Shown piece after piece: positions 8,207 to 16,818 of a stretch of 64,000 nt of DNA. Origin of the DNA: SAR202 cluster bacterium (GTDB lineage Bacteria > Chloroflexota > Dehalococcoidia > Lucifugimonadales > Lucifugimonadaceae). The DNA is taken from contig VGZT01000001.1 of assembly GCA_016872495.1 (NCBI GenBank), forward strand, positions 124,001 through 188,000. The letters are read 5' to 3'. The notes beneath the pieces were generated by a model. The model saw only the letters and a list, made by a program, of their open reading frames with translations, searched no databases and was not told where the DNA came from. The translations under genes were made by a program, and so were the position numbers. Each line of letters begins with the position of its first letter. The first letter of the stretch is position 1.

Positions 8207-9724
8207 ATGTTCTCGGGCTTCCTGACGACGATCGTCTTCCTGCCAGCCGCGGCCGCACTGGTCGTTGCGATGCTGAGACGGGAACAGCACATCAGGTGGT
8301 TTGCGATTGGCGCGACCGTCGTTGAACTGGTGCTGACCGTCGTCCTTTTCCTCGCCTACGACCGGACCGAAGGCGGTGTCCAGTTCATCGATCGCATCGG
8401 GCAGTGGATTCCGATCGCGGGTTTCCGGGCGGAGTACCTGCTGGGCGTCGACGGGCTCAGCCTCCCGCTGGTCCTGCTGACGGGTCTCCTGGGCGCAGCT
8501 GCCGCATTCGCGTCGTGGCGGATCTCGGTGCGGGTGAAGGAGTACTTCATCTGGCTGCTGATCCTGCAGACCGCAGTGACCGGGGTGTTTGTCTCGCTCG
8601 ACTTCCTGCTCTTCTTTATCTTCTGGGAGATCGAGCTCCTACCTATGTACTTCCTGATTTCGATCTGGGGGAGCGGACGGCCGCAGTATTCGGCGCTGAA
8701 GTTCGTGATATTCACGCTGACGGGCAGCGCGTTCATGCTGGTCGGGATTTTGGCGCTTTACCTGACCGCTGACATCAACACGTTCGCAATGGTCTCGATC
8801 CCCGAAGCCGGCATCGTCGGCATCCCGGAGCTGATCCCCGGCGCCCGGCTTCTGCTGCCTGCCGGGCTGATCTTCGCCTTCCTTTTCATAGCGTTCGCCG
8901 TCAAGCTGCCGTTGTGGCCGCTCCACAACTGGCTCCCGGACGCCCATACCGATGCGCCCACCGCGGTCAGCGTCATGCTCGCGGGTGTCCTCTTGAAGAT
9001 GGGCGGCTACGGGCTGCTGCGCGTGGCGGTCGGCATGTTCCAGGAGAGCCCCGGCTTCCAGATCGACCAGGTCGCGTGGCTGCTTGCGGCGCTCGCCGCG
9101 GTGAGCGTCCTCTACGGCGCGGTACTCACGCTGCGGCAGACCGATCTGAAACGGCTGATCGCCTACAGCAGCGTGAGTCACATGGGGTATGTCGTGCTGG
9201 GCGTCTCGTCGATCGTGGCGGTCGCCGACGTTGGCACCGGCGGGCTCAACGGCGCGGCGATGCAGCTGTTCACGCACGGAGTGATCACCGGCCTGCTCTT
9301 CCTGCTGGTGGGCATGGCTTACGAGCGGACGCATACGAGGTACATCCCTGACCTTGGCGGACTGGCAGGCAAGATGCCCTTCATCGCCACCGGATTCCTG
9401 CTCGCCGGCCTCGCCTCCCTTGGGCTACCCGGGCTTGGCGGCTTTGTCGCCGAGATCATGGTGTTCCTGGGCACGTTCCCCGTCTGGGGGTGGGCGACGG
9501 TCCTCGGCGCCTTCGGCGTGGTGCTGGCGGCCGGCTATATCCTGTGGATGGTCCAGCGAGTCTTTTTCGGCCCGCCGCGACAGCACCTGGGCCATCTCCA
9601 TGACGCACACTGGGTCGACATGATTCCGGTGGTCGGCCTTGCGATCCCGATCGTCCTGATCGGCATCTATCCCGGCTGGCTGGTCGACGTCTTCAAGATG
9701 GGTATCGAGGCAACCCTACGCTGA
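8207..9724 (+). CDS. nuoM: NADH-quinone oxidoreductase subunit M
   Basis: Central antiporter-like subunit of the complex I membrane arm (505 residues, ~14 helices). The helix-5 glutamate is in LFFIFWEIELLPMYFLISIWG and the channel lysine in FAVKLPLWPLHNWLPDAH, both family signatures. GVLLKMGGYGLLRV and YSSVSHMGYVVLGV are further conserved stretches. The gene starts 4 bases after nuoL and overlaps nuoN by one base. Confidence 0.96.
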   Translation: MFSGFLTTIVFLPAAAALVVAMLRREQHIRWFAIGATVVELVLTVVLFLAYDRTEGGVQFIDRIGQWIPIAGFRAEYLLGVDGLSLPLVLLTGLLGAAAAFASWRISVRVKEYFIWLLILQTAVTGVFVSLDFLLFFIFWEIELLPMYFLISIWGSGRPQYSALKFVIFTLTGSAFMLVGILALYLTADINTFAMVSIPEAGIVGIPELIPGARLLLPAGLIFAFLFIAFAVKLPLWPLHNWLPDAHTDAPTAVSVMLAGVLLKMGGYGLLRVAVGMFQESPGFQIDQVAWLLAALAAVSVLYGAVLTLRQTDLKRLIAYSSVSHMGYVVLGVSSIVAVADVGTGGLNGAAMQLFTHGVITGLLFLLVGMAYERTHTRYIPDLGGLAGKMPFIATGFLLAGLASLGLPGLGGFVAEIMVFLGTFPVWGWATVLGAFGVVLAAGYILWMVQRVFFGPPRQHLGHLHDAHWVDMIPVVGLAIPIVLIGIYPGWLVDVFKMGIEATLR

Positions 9725-11232
9725 TGGGCGCACACGACCTCTGGCTACTCTCTCCACAGCTCGCCATGGCTGCGCTTGCGTGCACCGCCCTGGTGGTCGA
9801 CCTGGCCACGGGCAGGTCGAAGCTGGTCCTGTGGCTCTCGCTGATCGGGCTAGTGATACCGGCGGCCCTGAGCATCGCGCTGTGGGCAGCAAACCCCGCT
9901 GACACGCTGGTCTTCTTCGGCGCGGCGAGCGTGGACCGCTTCTCGCTCTTTTTCACGCTCTTGTTCACGGGCGTTGCCGCGGCCGTAATCGTCTCGGCCG
10001 AAAAGTACGCCAGCCGATTCCAGGAACAACGCGGCGAGTTCGTCGGGTTGATTCTCGCCTCTACCACCGGAATGATGCTCCTCGCTTCGGCCAACGAGCT
10101 GATCACGATCTACGTTTCGCTGGAACTGACCGCGCTCCCCGTGGCGGCGTTGCTGGCGTTTCTGCGCGAGGACCGCTCAGCCGAGGCCGGCATGAAATTC
10201 CTGATCCTGAGCGGCGTAAGCTCGGCCTTGCTGCTCTACGGGCTGGTTTTCATCTTCGGCTTCACCGGAACGACCAGGCTCGACGAGATCTTCGCCAGGA
10301 TTGGCGACCTCCAGGCCTCGGGTGGTTTCGATTCCACGGTGCCCTTCGGTAGCTACGGGTTGCTGCTGGGCATCGCGCTGGCGATCTCCGGATTTGCCTT
10401 CAAGCTGGCAGCGGCGCCGTTCCAGATGTGGGTGCCGGATGCGTACGAGGGCGGCCCCACTCCGGTCGTAGCATTCCTTTCGGTCGCCAGCAAGGCCGCC
10501 GGCTTCGCTGTGGTCCTGCGGATCCTGTACTCCGCCTTTGGATCGCCCGAGCTGGCGGTCGAGTGGTCGGCTCTCTTCGCGGTCCTCGCGGTCGTCACGA
10601 TGACGCTCGGGAACCTCATGGCGCTGCCGCAGAAGAACGTGAAGCGGCTGCTCGGGTACAGCACGATCTCGCAGGCCGGCTTCATGCTCATCGGGCTGGC
10701 GGCCGTATCGGCCAACACCTCGGCCGGCAGCCTGGTCGCGGGGCCCCAGAGCGTCGTCTTCTACCTGGCGGGCTATGCTTTTACCAATCTGGCGGTATTC
10801 CTCGGCGTCATCGCGATCACGAATCGGACCAATGACAATACGATCGCCGGGTTTGCCGGCATGGGGCGGCGGGCGCCCGTAACGGCACTGCTGCTGGCGA
10901 TCGGGCTCATCTCCCTCCTGGGGCTGCCCCCGACGGTCGGATTCATGAGCAAGATCTTCGTATTCAACGCCGCGGTCAATTCCGGGCTGGCGTGGCTCGC
11001 CCTCGCCGGCGTCCTGAACAGCGTGATCTCCGCCTACTACTACCTTCGGGTGATCCGGGCCATGTATATGGAAGCGCCCACCAGCGATGAGCGGATCACG
11101 CTCGATCCGTCCCTGGGTGTCGCAACCGGCATCGCCGCGTTTGGGGCGGTCTTGTTCGGCGTGGCTCCCTGGTTCCTGCTGCGTGCGGCCGAGATCGCCG
11201 TCCGTTCGCTGTCCGGCGTCGCCGGGAGCTAG
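9724..11232 (+). CDS. nuoN: NADH-quinone oxidoreductase subunit N
   Basis: Third antiporter-like subunit (502 residues). It shows the helix-5 region ITIYVSLELTALPVAALL with its conserved glutamate, and FAFKLAAAPFQMWVPDAYEG with the channel lysine, then YSTISQAGFMLIGLA. It is the last complex I gene here. The operon order is A-B-C-D-H-I-J-K-x-L-M-N; nuoE, nuoF and nuoG, which form the NADH-oxidising module, are absent from the operon and from the whole window. Confidence 0.96.
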   Translation: MGAHDLWLLSPQLAMAALACTALVVDLATGRSKLVLWLSLIGLVIPAALSIALWAANPADTLVFFGAASVDRFSLFFTLLFTGVAAAVIVSAEKYASRFQEQRGEFVGLILASTTGMMLLASANELITIYVSLELTALPVAALLAFLREDRSAEAGMKFLILSGVSSALLLYGLVFIFGFTGTTRLDEIFARIGDLQASGGFDSTVPFGSYGLLLGIALAISGFAFKLAAAPFQMWVPDAYEGGPTPVVAFLSVASKAAGFAVVLRILYSAFGSPELAVEWSALFAVLAVVTMTLGNLMALPQKNVKRLLGYSTISQAGFMLIGLAAVSANTSAGSLVAGPQSVVFYLAGYAFTNLAVFLGVIAITNRTNDNTIAGFAGMGRRAPVTALLLAIGLISLLGLPPTVGFMSKIFVFNAAVNSGLAWLALAGVLNSVISAYYYLRVIRAMYMEAPTSDERITLDPSLGVATGIAAFGAVLFGVAPWFLLRAAEIAVRSLSGVAGS

Positions 11233-11234
11233 TC

Positions 11235-11282
11235 ATGGCGATTAAGGTGGCCGTGTTCAGCTCGCCCGGGGAGGTTGCCTGA
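11235..11282 (+). other. 15-codon open frame between nuoN and nadK
   Basis: An ATG two bases after the nuoN stop opens a 15-codon frame (MAIKVAVFSSPGEVA) that ends exactly at the nadK ATG (TGAATG). Its last codons contain GGGGAGG, the ribosome site of nadK. It may be a coupling leader, the eroded front of a NAD-kinase-like reading frame (KVAV recurs at the nadK start), or simply spacer sequence. Confidence 0.25.
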
Positions 11283-12152
11283 ATGCCGCGCGTCCGCAAG
11301 GTAGCCGTGATCTACCACGGCCTGGTGCCGGAAGCCGGCGTACTCGCGCGGAGACTGGTCCAGCGATTCCGGACCGCGGCGCAATGGACCGCGATGGACG
11401 CCGAAGCCGCGCGTAAAGCGAAGGGCCTCGCCGACTGCGAGCTGTTCGTGACCATCGGCGGCGACGGCACGATATTGCGGGCGATGCACATCGCCGCCCC
11501 GCTCGCGGTCCCGGTGCTCGGTTTGAACATGGGCCGCGTTGGATTCATGTCGGAAGTCGATGCCGAAAACGCGCTCGATGAGATCGAGTGGTACCTGGAC
11601 GGCAACGCACGGATCGAAGAACGCGCAATGCTCCAGGTCGAATCCGCCGCGCTGCGGGGGGGGCCTCAGCACGCCCTCAACGACGTCACGATCGGGCGGG
11701 GCAGCGCGCCCAGGATAGTGAACCTGCGAACCCACATCAACGGTGTACACCTGACCAACTACCGGTCGGACGCGCTCGTCCTTGCCACCGCCACCGGATC
11801 GACCGGATACAGCCTGGCGCTGGGCGGCCCGGTGATGGACCCGGAAAGCGACGACATCCTGCTGAAGCCGGTCGCCGCGCACATGAGCCTCCAGGGCGGA
11901 TTCGTGCTGCCGGTGAGTACCGTCATCGAGGTCAAATTCGAGGGTCCGGAGGCGGGCGTTCTCAGTGTCGACGGATACGTCGACATGCCGTTGCGGCCGG
12001 GCCAGGTGGTCACCGTGCGGACCAGCCCGTACCGGGCAAGGTTCCTGAGGCGGCATTCGACCGCCGAGTTCTACGCCTCGGTAACGCGCCGGCTGGGGAT
12101 GCGACAGGAATCGCTGCCGAGGCGGCGGCAGGGGCGGCAAGCGCGGGCCTGA
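11283..12152 (+). CDS. nadK: NAD kinase
   Basis: ATP- or polyphosphate-dependent kinase converting NAD to NADP; cytoplasmic. The two diagnostic motifs are present: TIGGDGTILRAMH (GGDGT, phosphate and metal binding, about residues 57-69) and ATGSTGYSLALGGPVM (about 169-184). GRVGFMSEVD and the C-terminal beta domain with VSVDGYVDMPL-like residues also fit. Length 289 is typical. The ATG immediately follows the stop of a 15-codon frame behind a GGGGAGG site, so it is probably co-expressed with the end of the nuo operon, linking NADP supply to respiration genes. Confidence 0.95.
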   Translation: MPRVRKVAVIYHGLVPEAGVLARRLVQRFRTAAQWTAMDAEAARKAKGLADCELFVTIGGDGTILRAMHIAAPLAVPVLGLNMGRVGFMSEVDAENALDEIEWYLDGNARIEERAMLQVESAALRGGPQHALNDVTIGRGSAPRIVNLRTHINGVHLTNYRSDALVLATATGSTGYSLALGGPVMDPESDDILLKPVAAHMSLQGGFVLPVSTVIEVKFEGPEAGVLSVDGYVDMPLRPGQVVTVRTSPYRARFLRRHSTAEFYASVTRRLGMRQESLPRRRQGRQARA

Positions 12153-12171
12153 AATGGCCTGGCTCTAAGGT

Positions 12172-12747
12172 ATGATGCAATCGATGTTGTCGACCAGGAC
12201 TCTGGCTAGTCGCCGCCCCTTTAACGGGCAGATTCTTCAAGTGCGTGTCGACACCATTCAACTGGGGGACCATGCCCCCGTCGAGCGCGAGATCGTCGAA
12301 CACCCCGGCTCGATCGTCCTGGTCCCCGTGACCGAGCGATCGACCGTGCTGCTGGTCCGCCAGTGGCGCCACCCGGTCAGAGAAGCGCTGCTCGAAGCTC
12401 CCGCGGGTCACATCGACCCGGGCGAGGCACCCGAGGCAGCGGCACAGCGAGAGCTCCAGGAGGAGACCGGGTTCCGGGCCGCGCGACTTCTCAAGCTCTC
12501 GGAGTTCTGGATCGCGCCTGGCTGGTGCACGGAGTACATGTATGCCTACCTTGCGACGGGGTTGTCCCCGTCAAGGCTGGCGCAGGATGTCGACGAAGAC
12601 GTGCAGGTTGTAGAGACTGCGCTTGCTGAGATCCCGGAACTGATCAGGACAGGCGTGTTGAAGGACAACAAGTCGATCAGCGCGTTGCTGATCGCTGCGC
12701 ATATCTACCGGGACCAGCTGTCAGATCCGACGAAGCGTTCGGCCTGA
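12172..12747 (+). CDS. Nudix hydrolase, probable ADP-ribose pyrophosphatase
   Basis: Hydrolyses a nucleoside diphosphate linked to another group, most likely ADP-ribose, to AMP and ribose 5-phosphate. The complete Nudix box is visible: GHIDPGEAPEAAAQRELQEE then TGF (G-x5-E-x7-REL-x-EE-x-G), about residues 80-102. The N-terminal beta strands with VLLVRQWRHPV and the downstream EFWIAPGWCTEYMYAYLA match the ADP-ribose pyrophosphatase subgroup. 191 residues; an alternative ATG lies 12 bases inside. It starts 19 bases after nadK and probably shares its transcript, which is sensible for NAD turnover. Confidence 0.88.
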   Translation: MMQSMLSTRTLASRRPFNGQILQVRVDTIQLGDHAPVEREIVEHPGSIVLVPVTERSTVLLVRQWRHPVREALLEAPAGHIDPGEAPEAAAQRELQEETGFRAARLLKLSEFWIAPGWCTEYMYAYLATGLSPSRLAQDVDEDVQVVETALAEIPELIRTGVLKDNKSISALLIAAHIYRDQLSDPTKRSA

Positions 12748-12790
12748 GCCAACTGGCCAGGCCGGGTTACTTGCGACCACGGAGCGGGGG

Positions 12791-14470
12791 ATGTTCGAGC
12801 ACGACGTACTGATAATCGGCGCCGGACTGGCGGGCATGCGTGCCGCCGTGGAGGCCGTCAACCGTGGGGCGAACGCCGCGGTCATCACGAAGGTGCACCC
12901 GGTTCGAAGCCATTCGAACGCGGCGCAGGGCGGGATCAACGCGGCGCTGACTGATCGAGGCGACGATTGGACCGACCACGCCCTGGAAACCGTGCGCGGA
13001 AGCGACTACCTCGCCGACCAGGATGCGGTTGAGGTCATGTGTAGCGAGGCAGGCGCCGCGCTGATCGAGCTCGAGCACATGGGGGTCGTTTTCAGCCGCG
13101 ACGAGCACGGGAAGCTCGGGACCCGGCGATTTGGTGGGCAGAAGGCGGCCCGGACCTTCTTCGTGGGCGCAATCACCGGCCAGGCCATCCTGCACGTGCT
13201 GTACGAGCAGCTGATCAAGGCCAACGTGCGCGTCTACGAAGAGTGGTTCGTCACCTCGTTGATCGTGGAGGACGGCGTGTGCCGGGGTGCGGTGACGCTG
13301 GACATACGCACCGGCGAGTTGCACACGATCCGGGCGAAGGCGGTCATCAACTGCGCCGGCGGGGCAGGGCGGGTATACGAGCCGTCCACCAACGCGCTGA
13401 TTTGCACCGGCGACGGCTATGCGCTCGCCTACCGGGCGGGCGCCCCGCTGATGGACATGGAGATGGTCCAGTACCACCCCACGACGCTGGCTTCCAACGG
13501 GGTCCTGATCTCCGAGGCTGCCCGGGGCGAGGGAGGCTACCTCCTCAACTCCAAGGGTGACCGCTTCATGCTGCGGTACGCGCCGGAGTACAAGGAGCTG
13601 GCCTCACGCGATGTCGTTTCACGCTCGGAACAGACCGAGATCAACGAAGGGCGCGGGATCGACGGCACCGTGCTGCTGGACGTCCGCCACCTGGGACGCA
13701 AGGTGGTCGAAGAGAAGCTCGGCTACCTCCAGGAGGTTGCCCACGACTTCATGGGCATCGACCTCGCCGAGCAGCCGATCCCGGTCAGGCCGGGCATGCA
13801 CTACATGATGGGTGGTATCAAGACCGATATCAACGGCGCAACCAGCGTACCGGGCCTTTACGCGGCAGGGGAGGTCGCCAACGTCAGCGTGCACGGCGGG
13901 AACCGCCTCGGTGCCAACTCGCTGCTGGACACGGTGGTGTTCGGACGCCGGTCCGCGCTCGCAGCGATCGAGTACGGCAAGAGCGCAGGCGCGGGTTCCA
14001 GGAATGAGGACCTGCTCGCCTCGGAAAAGAAGCGGATCCAGGCCCTGCTGGACCGGCCAAAGGGGCTACGTAGCGCGTCCGTGCGCCGCGAACTAGCGGA
14101 GACGATGCACAGCCACGTGGCGGTCTTCCGTGACCAGCAGGGGATGGAGCGCGCCGCGGCCAAGGTGAAGGAACTGAAGAGCGCCTACGGCAAGGTGGCG
14201 GTCGATGACAAGGGAAAGGTATTCAACACCGACCTGATCTTCGCCCTCGAGCTGCGCAACGTCATCGACACTGCGGAGGCGATCTGCGCTTCGGCCCTTA
14301 CCCGCAAAGAGAGCCGGGGAGCCCACTACCGAGTCGACATGAAGAAGCGTGACGATGCCAACTGGCTGAAGCACATCCTGGTGAGGCAGAGCGCCGCCGA
14401 CGGCGATCCGAAGATCGATACAGCCCCGGTGACCATTACGCGGTGGCAGCCGGTGGAAAGGAAGTACTGA
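12791..14470 (+). CDS. sdhA: Succinate dehydrogenase / fumarate reductase flavoprotein subunit
   Basis: Oxidises succinate to fumarate (or the reverse) with covalent FAD. N-terminal Rossmann motif GAGLAGMRAAVEA, then HPVRSHSNAAQGGINAAL with the histidine expected to carry FAD (SHSxAAQGG). The active-site region HPTTLASNGVLISEAARGEGG and the C-terminal GGNRLGANSLLDTVVFGRR are both intact. 559 residues. It is the first of three coupled genes (sdhA-sdhB-sdhE, each overlapping the next by one base). The start at 12791 follows GGAGCGGGGG. Confidence 0.95.
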   Translation: MFEHDVLIIGAGLAGMRAAVEAVNRGANAAVITKVHPVRSHSNAAQGGINAALTDRGDDWTDHALETVRGSDYLADQDAVEVMCSEAGAALIELEHMGVVFSRDEHGKLGTRRFGGQKAARTFFVGAITGQAILHVLYEQLIKANVRVYEEWFVTSLIVEDGVCRGAVTLDIRTGELHTIRAKAVINCAGGAGRVYEPSTNALICTGDGYALAYRAGAPLMDMEMVQYHPTTLASNGVLISEAARGEGGYLLNSKGDRFMLRYAPEYKELASRDVVSRSEQTEINEGRGIDGTVLLDVRHLGRKVVEEKLGYLQEVAHDFMGIDLAEQPIPVRPGMHYMMGGIKTDINGATSVPGLYAAGEVANVSVHGGNRLGANSLLDTVVFGRRSALAAIEYGKSAGAGSRNEDLLASEKKRIQALLDRPKGLRSASVRRELAETMHSHVAVFRDQQGMERAAAKVKELKSAYGKVAVDDKGKVFNTDLIFALELRNVIDTAEAICASALTRKESRGAHYRVDMKKRDDANWLKHILVRQSAADGDPKIDTAPVTITRWQPVERKY

Positions 14471-15423
14471 TGCAGGCGACGGTCCGAATCCGAAGGTTCA
14501 ACCCTGAGCAACCCGCCAATAACGGGAAGTTCCAGGAGTTCAAGCTCGACGTGCCTGACAGCACCACCGTCCTGGACGCGCTGATCAAGGTGCGCGAGGA
14601 CGTCGACGGCACGCTCGGCGTTCGATGCTCCTGCCGGGCTTCGATCTGCGGTTCGTGCGGCATGCGGGTCAACGGCCAGGCGAAACTGGCCTGCAAGACC
14701 AAGATCGCCGACGTGTCCAGGCACGGCGAGCCAATCACGGTCGAGCCGATGGGCAACATGCCGGTCGTCAAGGACCTGATCACCGACATGAAGGTCTTCT
14801 GGGACAAGCTGCGCCAGGTGGAGCCCTACCTGCAACCCGAAGGTCCGGCTCCGAAAGGCGAGTACATCGCGTCCGACGAGTCCATGAATCACCTCGTTGG
14901 CGTGATGAACTGCATCATGTGTGGTGCCTGCGTGTCGGACTGCACCGTGCTGGCCGTCGACAAGAACTTCATCGCGCCTGCTGCGCTGGCCAAGGCCTAC
15001 CGGTTCGTGGCCGACCCGCGCGACTCTCGGACCAGCCAGCGCCTTGGTGTCCTCAACGAGTCGGGCGGCGTCTGGGACTGCGTACGGTGCATGTACTGCG
15101 TAGAGGTCTGCCCGAAGGGCGTCGCGCCGATGGAGCGCATCATGAAGATGCGCGACCTCGCCATGGAAGCCGGCTACAACAACACGCCGGGGGCGCGCCA
15201 CACCGAGTCGTTCGCAAGTTCGGTCAAGAGTGACGGGCTGCTTAATGAAACGAAGCTTGCGATTGACAGCACCGGGATCTTCAACATCCCGGGTCAGCTG
15301 GCGCAAGCGCCGGTCGCGGTCCGGGCGCTGTTGCGGGGCAAGCTTCCGCCGCTGTTTGGCCACAAGATCAAAGCCCGGAAGCAGATCAAGCGGGTGTTCG
15401 AGAAAGTCGAGGGCCAGGAGTAG
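14470..15423 (+). CDS. sdhB: Succinate dehydrogenase iron-sulfur subunit (type E)
   Basis: Electron-transfer subunit between the flavoprotein and quinone. The [2Fe-2S] ligands are C55, C60, C63 and C75 (CRASICGSC and the later LAC). The second centre is CIMCGACVSDC. The third motif reads CVRCMYCVEVCPKG: a fourth cysteine stands where classic SdhB has Ile/Val/Ser in its [3Fe-4S] motif, so a second [4Fe-4S] cluster is expected, as known for type-E enzymes of Sulfolobus/Acidianus. The ATG at 14470 overlaps the sdhA stop and has GGAAAGG upstream. 317 residues; the ~80-residue C-terminal extension is HdrC-like. Confidence 0.94.
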   Translation: MQATVRIRRFNPEQPANNGKFQEFKLDVPDSTTVLDALIKVREDVDGTLGVRCSCRASICGSCGMRVNGQAKLACKTKIADVSRHGEPITVEPMGNMPVVKDLITDMKVFWDKLRQVEPYLQPEGPAPKGEYIASDESMNHLVGVMNCIMCGACVSDCTVLAVDKNFIAPAALAKAYRFVADPRDSRTSQRLGVLNESGGVWDCVRCMYCVEVCPKGVAPMERIMKMRDLAMEAGYNNTPGARHTESFASSVKSDGLLNETKLAIDSTGIFNIPGQLAQAPVAVRALLRGKLPPLFGHKIKARKQIKRVFEKVEGQE

Positions 15424-16328
15424 TGAAGTACGCATGGTGGCCGGGATGCGTCGCGCGGGGCGCCACCCCGGAGCTGTATATGTCGACGGTCGCGGTGCTC
15501 GACAAGCTGGGCATCGAGTACGAGGAGATGCACGACTTCTCCTGCACCGGAGCCGGGGTGCTGCAGGAACGCAACCAGAAGCTGGGCGACACGCTCAACG
15601 TCCGTAACTTCGCGATTGCCGAGAAGCTCGGCCTGCCGATCATGACGATCTGCAGCACCTGCCAGGGTGTGATGGCCCAGGCCCATCAACGAGTCTTGAG
15701 CAACGCCGGCTATCTCAAGGAGATTAACCAGGTTCTCGCCGAGGAGGGCCTCGAGTACCGGGGCACCACGGTCATCAAGCACCTGCTCTGGATCCTGGTT
15801 GAGGAGCTGGGCGTCGAAGGCCTGAAAAAGCACTTCACGCGCGACCTTTCATGCCTCAGCGTCGCACCCTTCTACGGCTGTTACCTGATCCGGCCGTCGA
15901 ACGCGCTGGGCCTCGACAAGGTGCCGATTCGAGAGACCTCGCTGGAGAAGGTCATCGAGGCCACCGGCGCCAGGGTGATCGATTTTGCCGGCAAGAAGGC
16001 GTGCTGCGGCTTCCCGATCCTCCTGATCAACCAGGAGAACTCGCTGAAGATGGTGGCGAGTCACACCGGGACCGCGAAAGATGGCGGCGCCGACGCGATG
16101 GTCACCCCGTGCCCGCTATGTCACCTGAACCTGGACGGCTACCAGAGTAAGGCGGCGAAGAAGAACCGGCCGGACGGCCACATCGACCTGCCGATCATCC
16201 ATTTGCCGCAACTCGTTGGGCTGGCGATGGGGATTGAGCCCAGGATGCTCGGGTTCCAGAAGCACATCGTTTCGGCGAAGGACCTGCTCGAGACCTACCG
16301 CGCAAAGGCGGGGGCGATCGCCCGCTAG
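15423..16328 (+). CDS. CCG-domain subunit of type-E succinate dehydrogenase (SdhE/HdrB-like)
   Basis: A 301-residue protein with two cysteine-rich CCG domains, homologous to heterodisulfide reductase HdrB and to the SdhE/MfrE subunit that replaces membrane anchors in type-E SDH. The C-terminal motif is complete: C153, C194-C195-G, C230, C233. The N-terminal motif has C9, C41, C77 and C80 but Thr at 42 where the second cysteine of 'CCG' belongs (SCTGAG). There are no transmembrane helices, so membrane contact would be peripheral. GTG start overlapping the sdhB stop. No separate sdhC/sdhD anchor gene follows. Confidence 0.92.
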   Translation: MKYAWWPGCVARGATPELYMSTVAVLDKLGIEYEEMHDFSCTGAGVLQERNQKLGDTLNVRNFAIAEKLGLPIMTICSTCQGVMAQAHQRVLSNAGYLKEINQVLAEEGLEYRGTTVIKHLLWILVEELGVEGLKKHFTRDLSCLSVAPFYGCYLIRPSNALGLDKVPIRETSLEKVIEATGARVIDFAGKKACCGFPILLINQENSLKMVASHTGTAKDGGADAMVTPCPLCHLNLDGYQSKAAKKNRPDGHIDLPIIHLPQLVGLAMGIEPRMLGFQKHIVSAKDLLETYRAKAGAIAR

Positions 16329-16353
16329 CCGCCCGTGCGCAGGAACCGCTGAG

Positions 16354-16812
16354 ATGCAGCCCGTGCCGGCAGTGAAAACCCTCGGCAGAACGTTCACGGC
16401 GGCCGATCTGCGGTCGCTGGACGCGCCGACCGCACTGGCGCTCCGCTGGCACGCCCTGGCGCAGACCATCCCGGTCAGGGAAGATCGTTACATCGCGCTG
16501 TGGGTCAGCCTCGAGGCGTTGGCCGGCGGACCGGGCACCGACCTGCTAAAGCGTATCTGGGAACTCTTCGTCCAGGCGGTCGGCAGGGAAGAGGCCGACG
16601 CGGCCCGGCCCGGCTTCGATCTCAGAGCTCTGCGCGACCTCCGCAACCGGCTGGTCGCCGGCACGGCACGCGAACAGGCGCCGACGATCGTCGAATACGC
16701 CGTTTCGGACCGCAGCGTCGCGCTCGTGGATGCGCTGGTAGCGGACACCCTGCGAAGCCGTCTCGGCATCGAGGCCGAGAAGTCGCTGGCGAAACGGCTC
16801 GTCGAGTCCTGA
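16354..16812 (+). CDS. HEPN-fold-like (Apea-type) small protein
   Basis: 152 residues, mostly alpha-helical by composition, beginning at ATG 16354, 25 bases after the CCG gene. RYIALWVSLEAL (residues 45-56) followed much later by LRDLRNRLVAG (93-103) resembles the Apea-like HEPN pattern, where the first helix carries a bulky-hydrophobic EAL and the second an RNxxxH motif. Here the histidine position is Ala102 (R97-N98-R-L-V-A102), so RNase activity would not be expected. The family call is from pattern memory only. It may be the last gene of the sdh transcript or independent. Confidence 0.6.
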   Translation: MQPVPAVKTLGRTFTAADLRSLDAPTALALRWHALAQTIPVREDRYIALWVSLEALAGGPGTDLLKRIWELFVQAVGREEADAARPGFDLRALRDLRNRLVAGTAREQAPTIVEYAVSDRSVALVDALVADTLRSRLGIEAEKSLAKRLVES

Positions 16813-16818
16813 AGAAGC

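Noticed and set aside
12172-12747. Nudix gene as a dGTPase/MutT
   Set aside because: The motifs around the box (RQWRHPV, EFWIAPGWC) fit ADP-ribose pyrophosphatases better than MutT; kept as probable.
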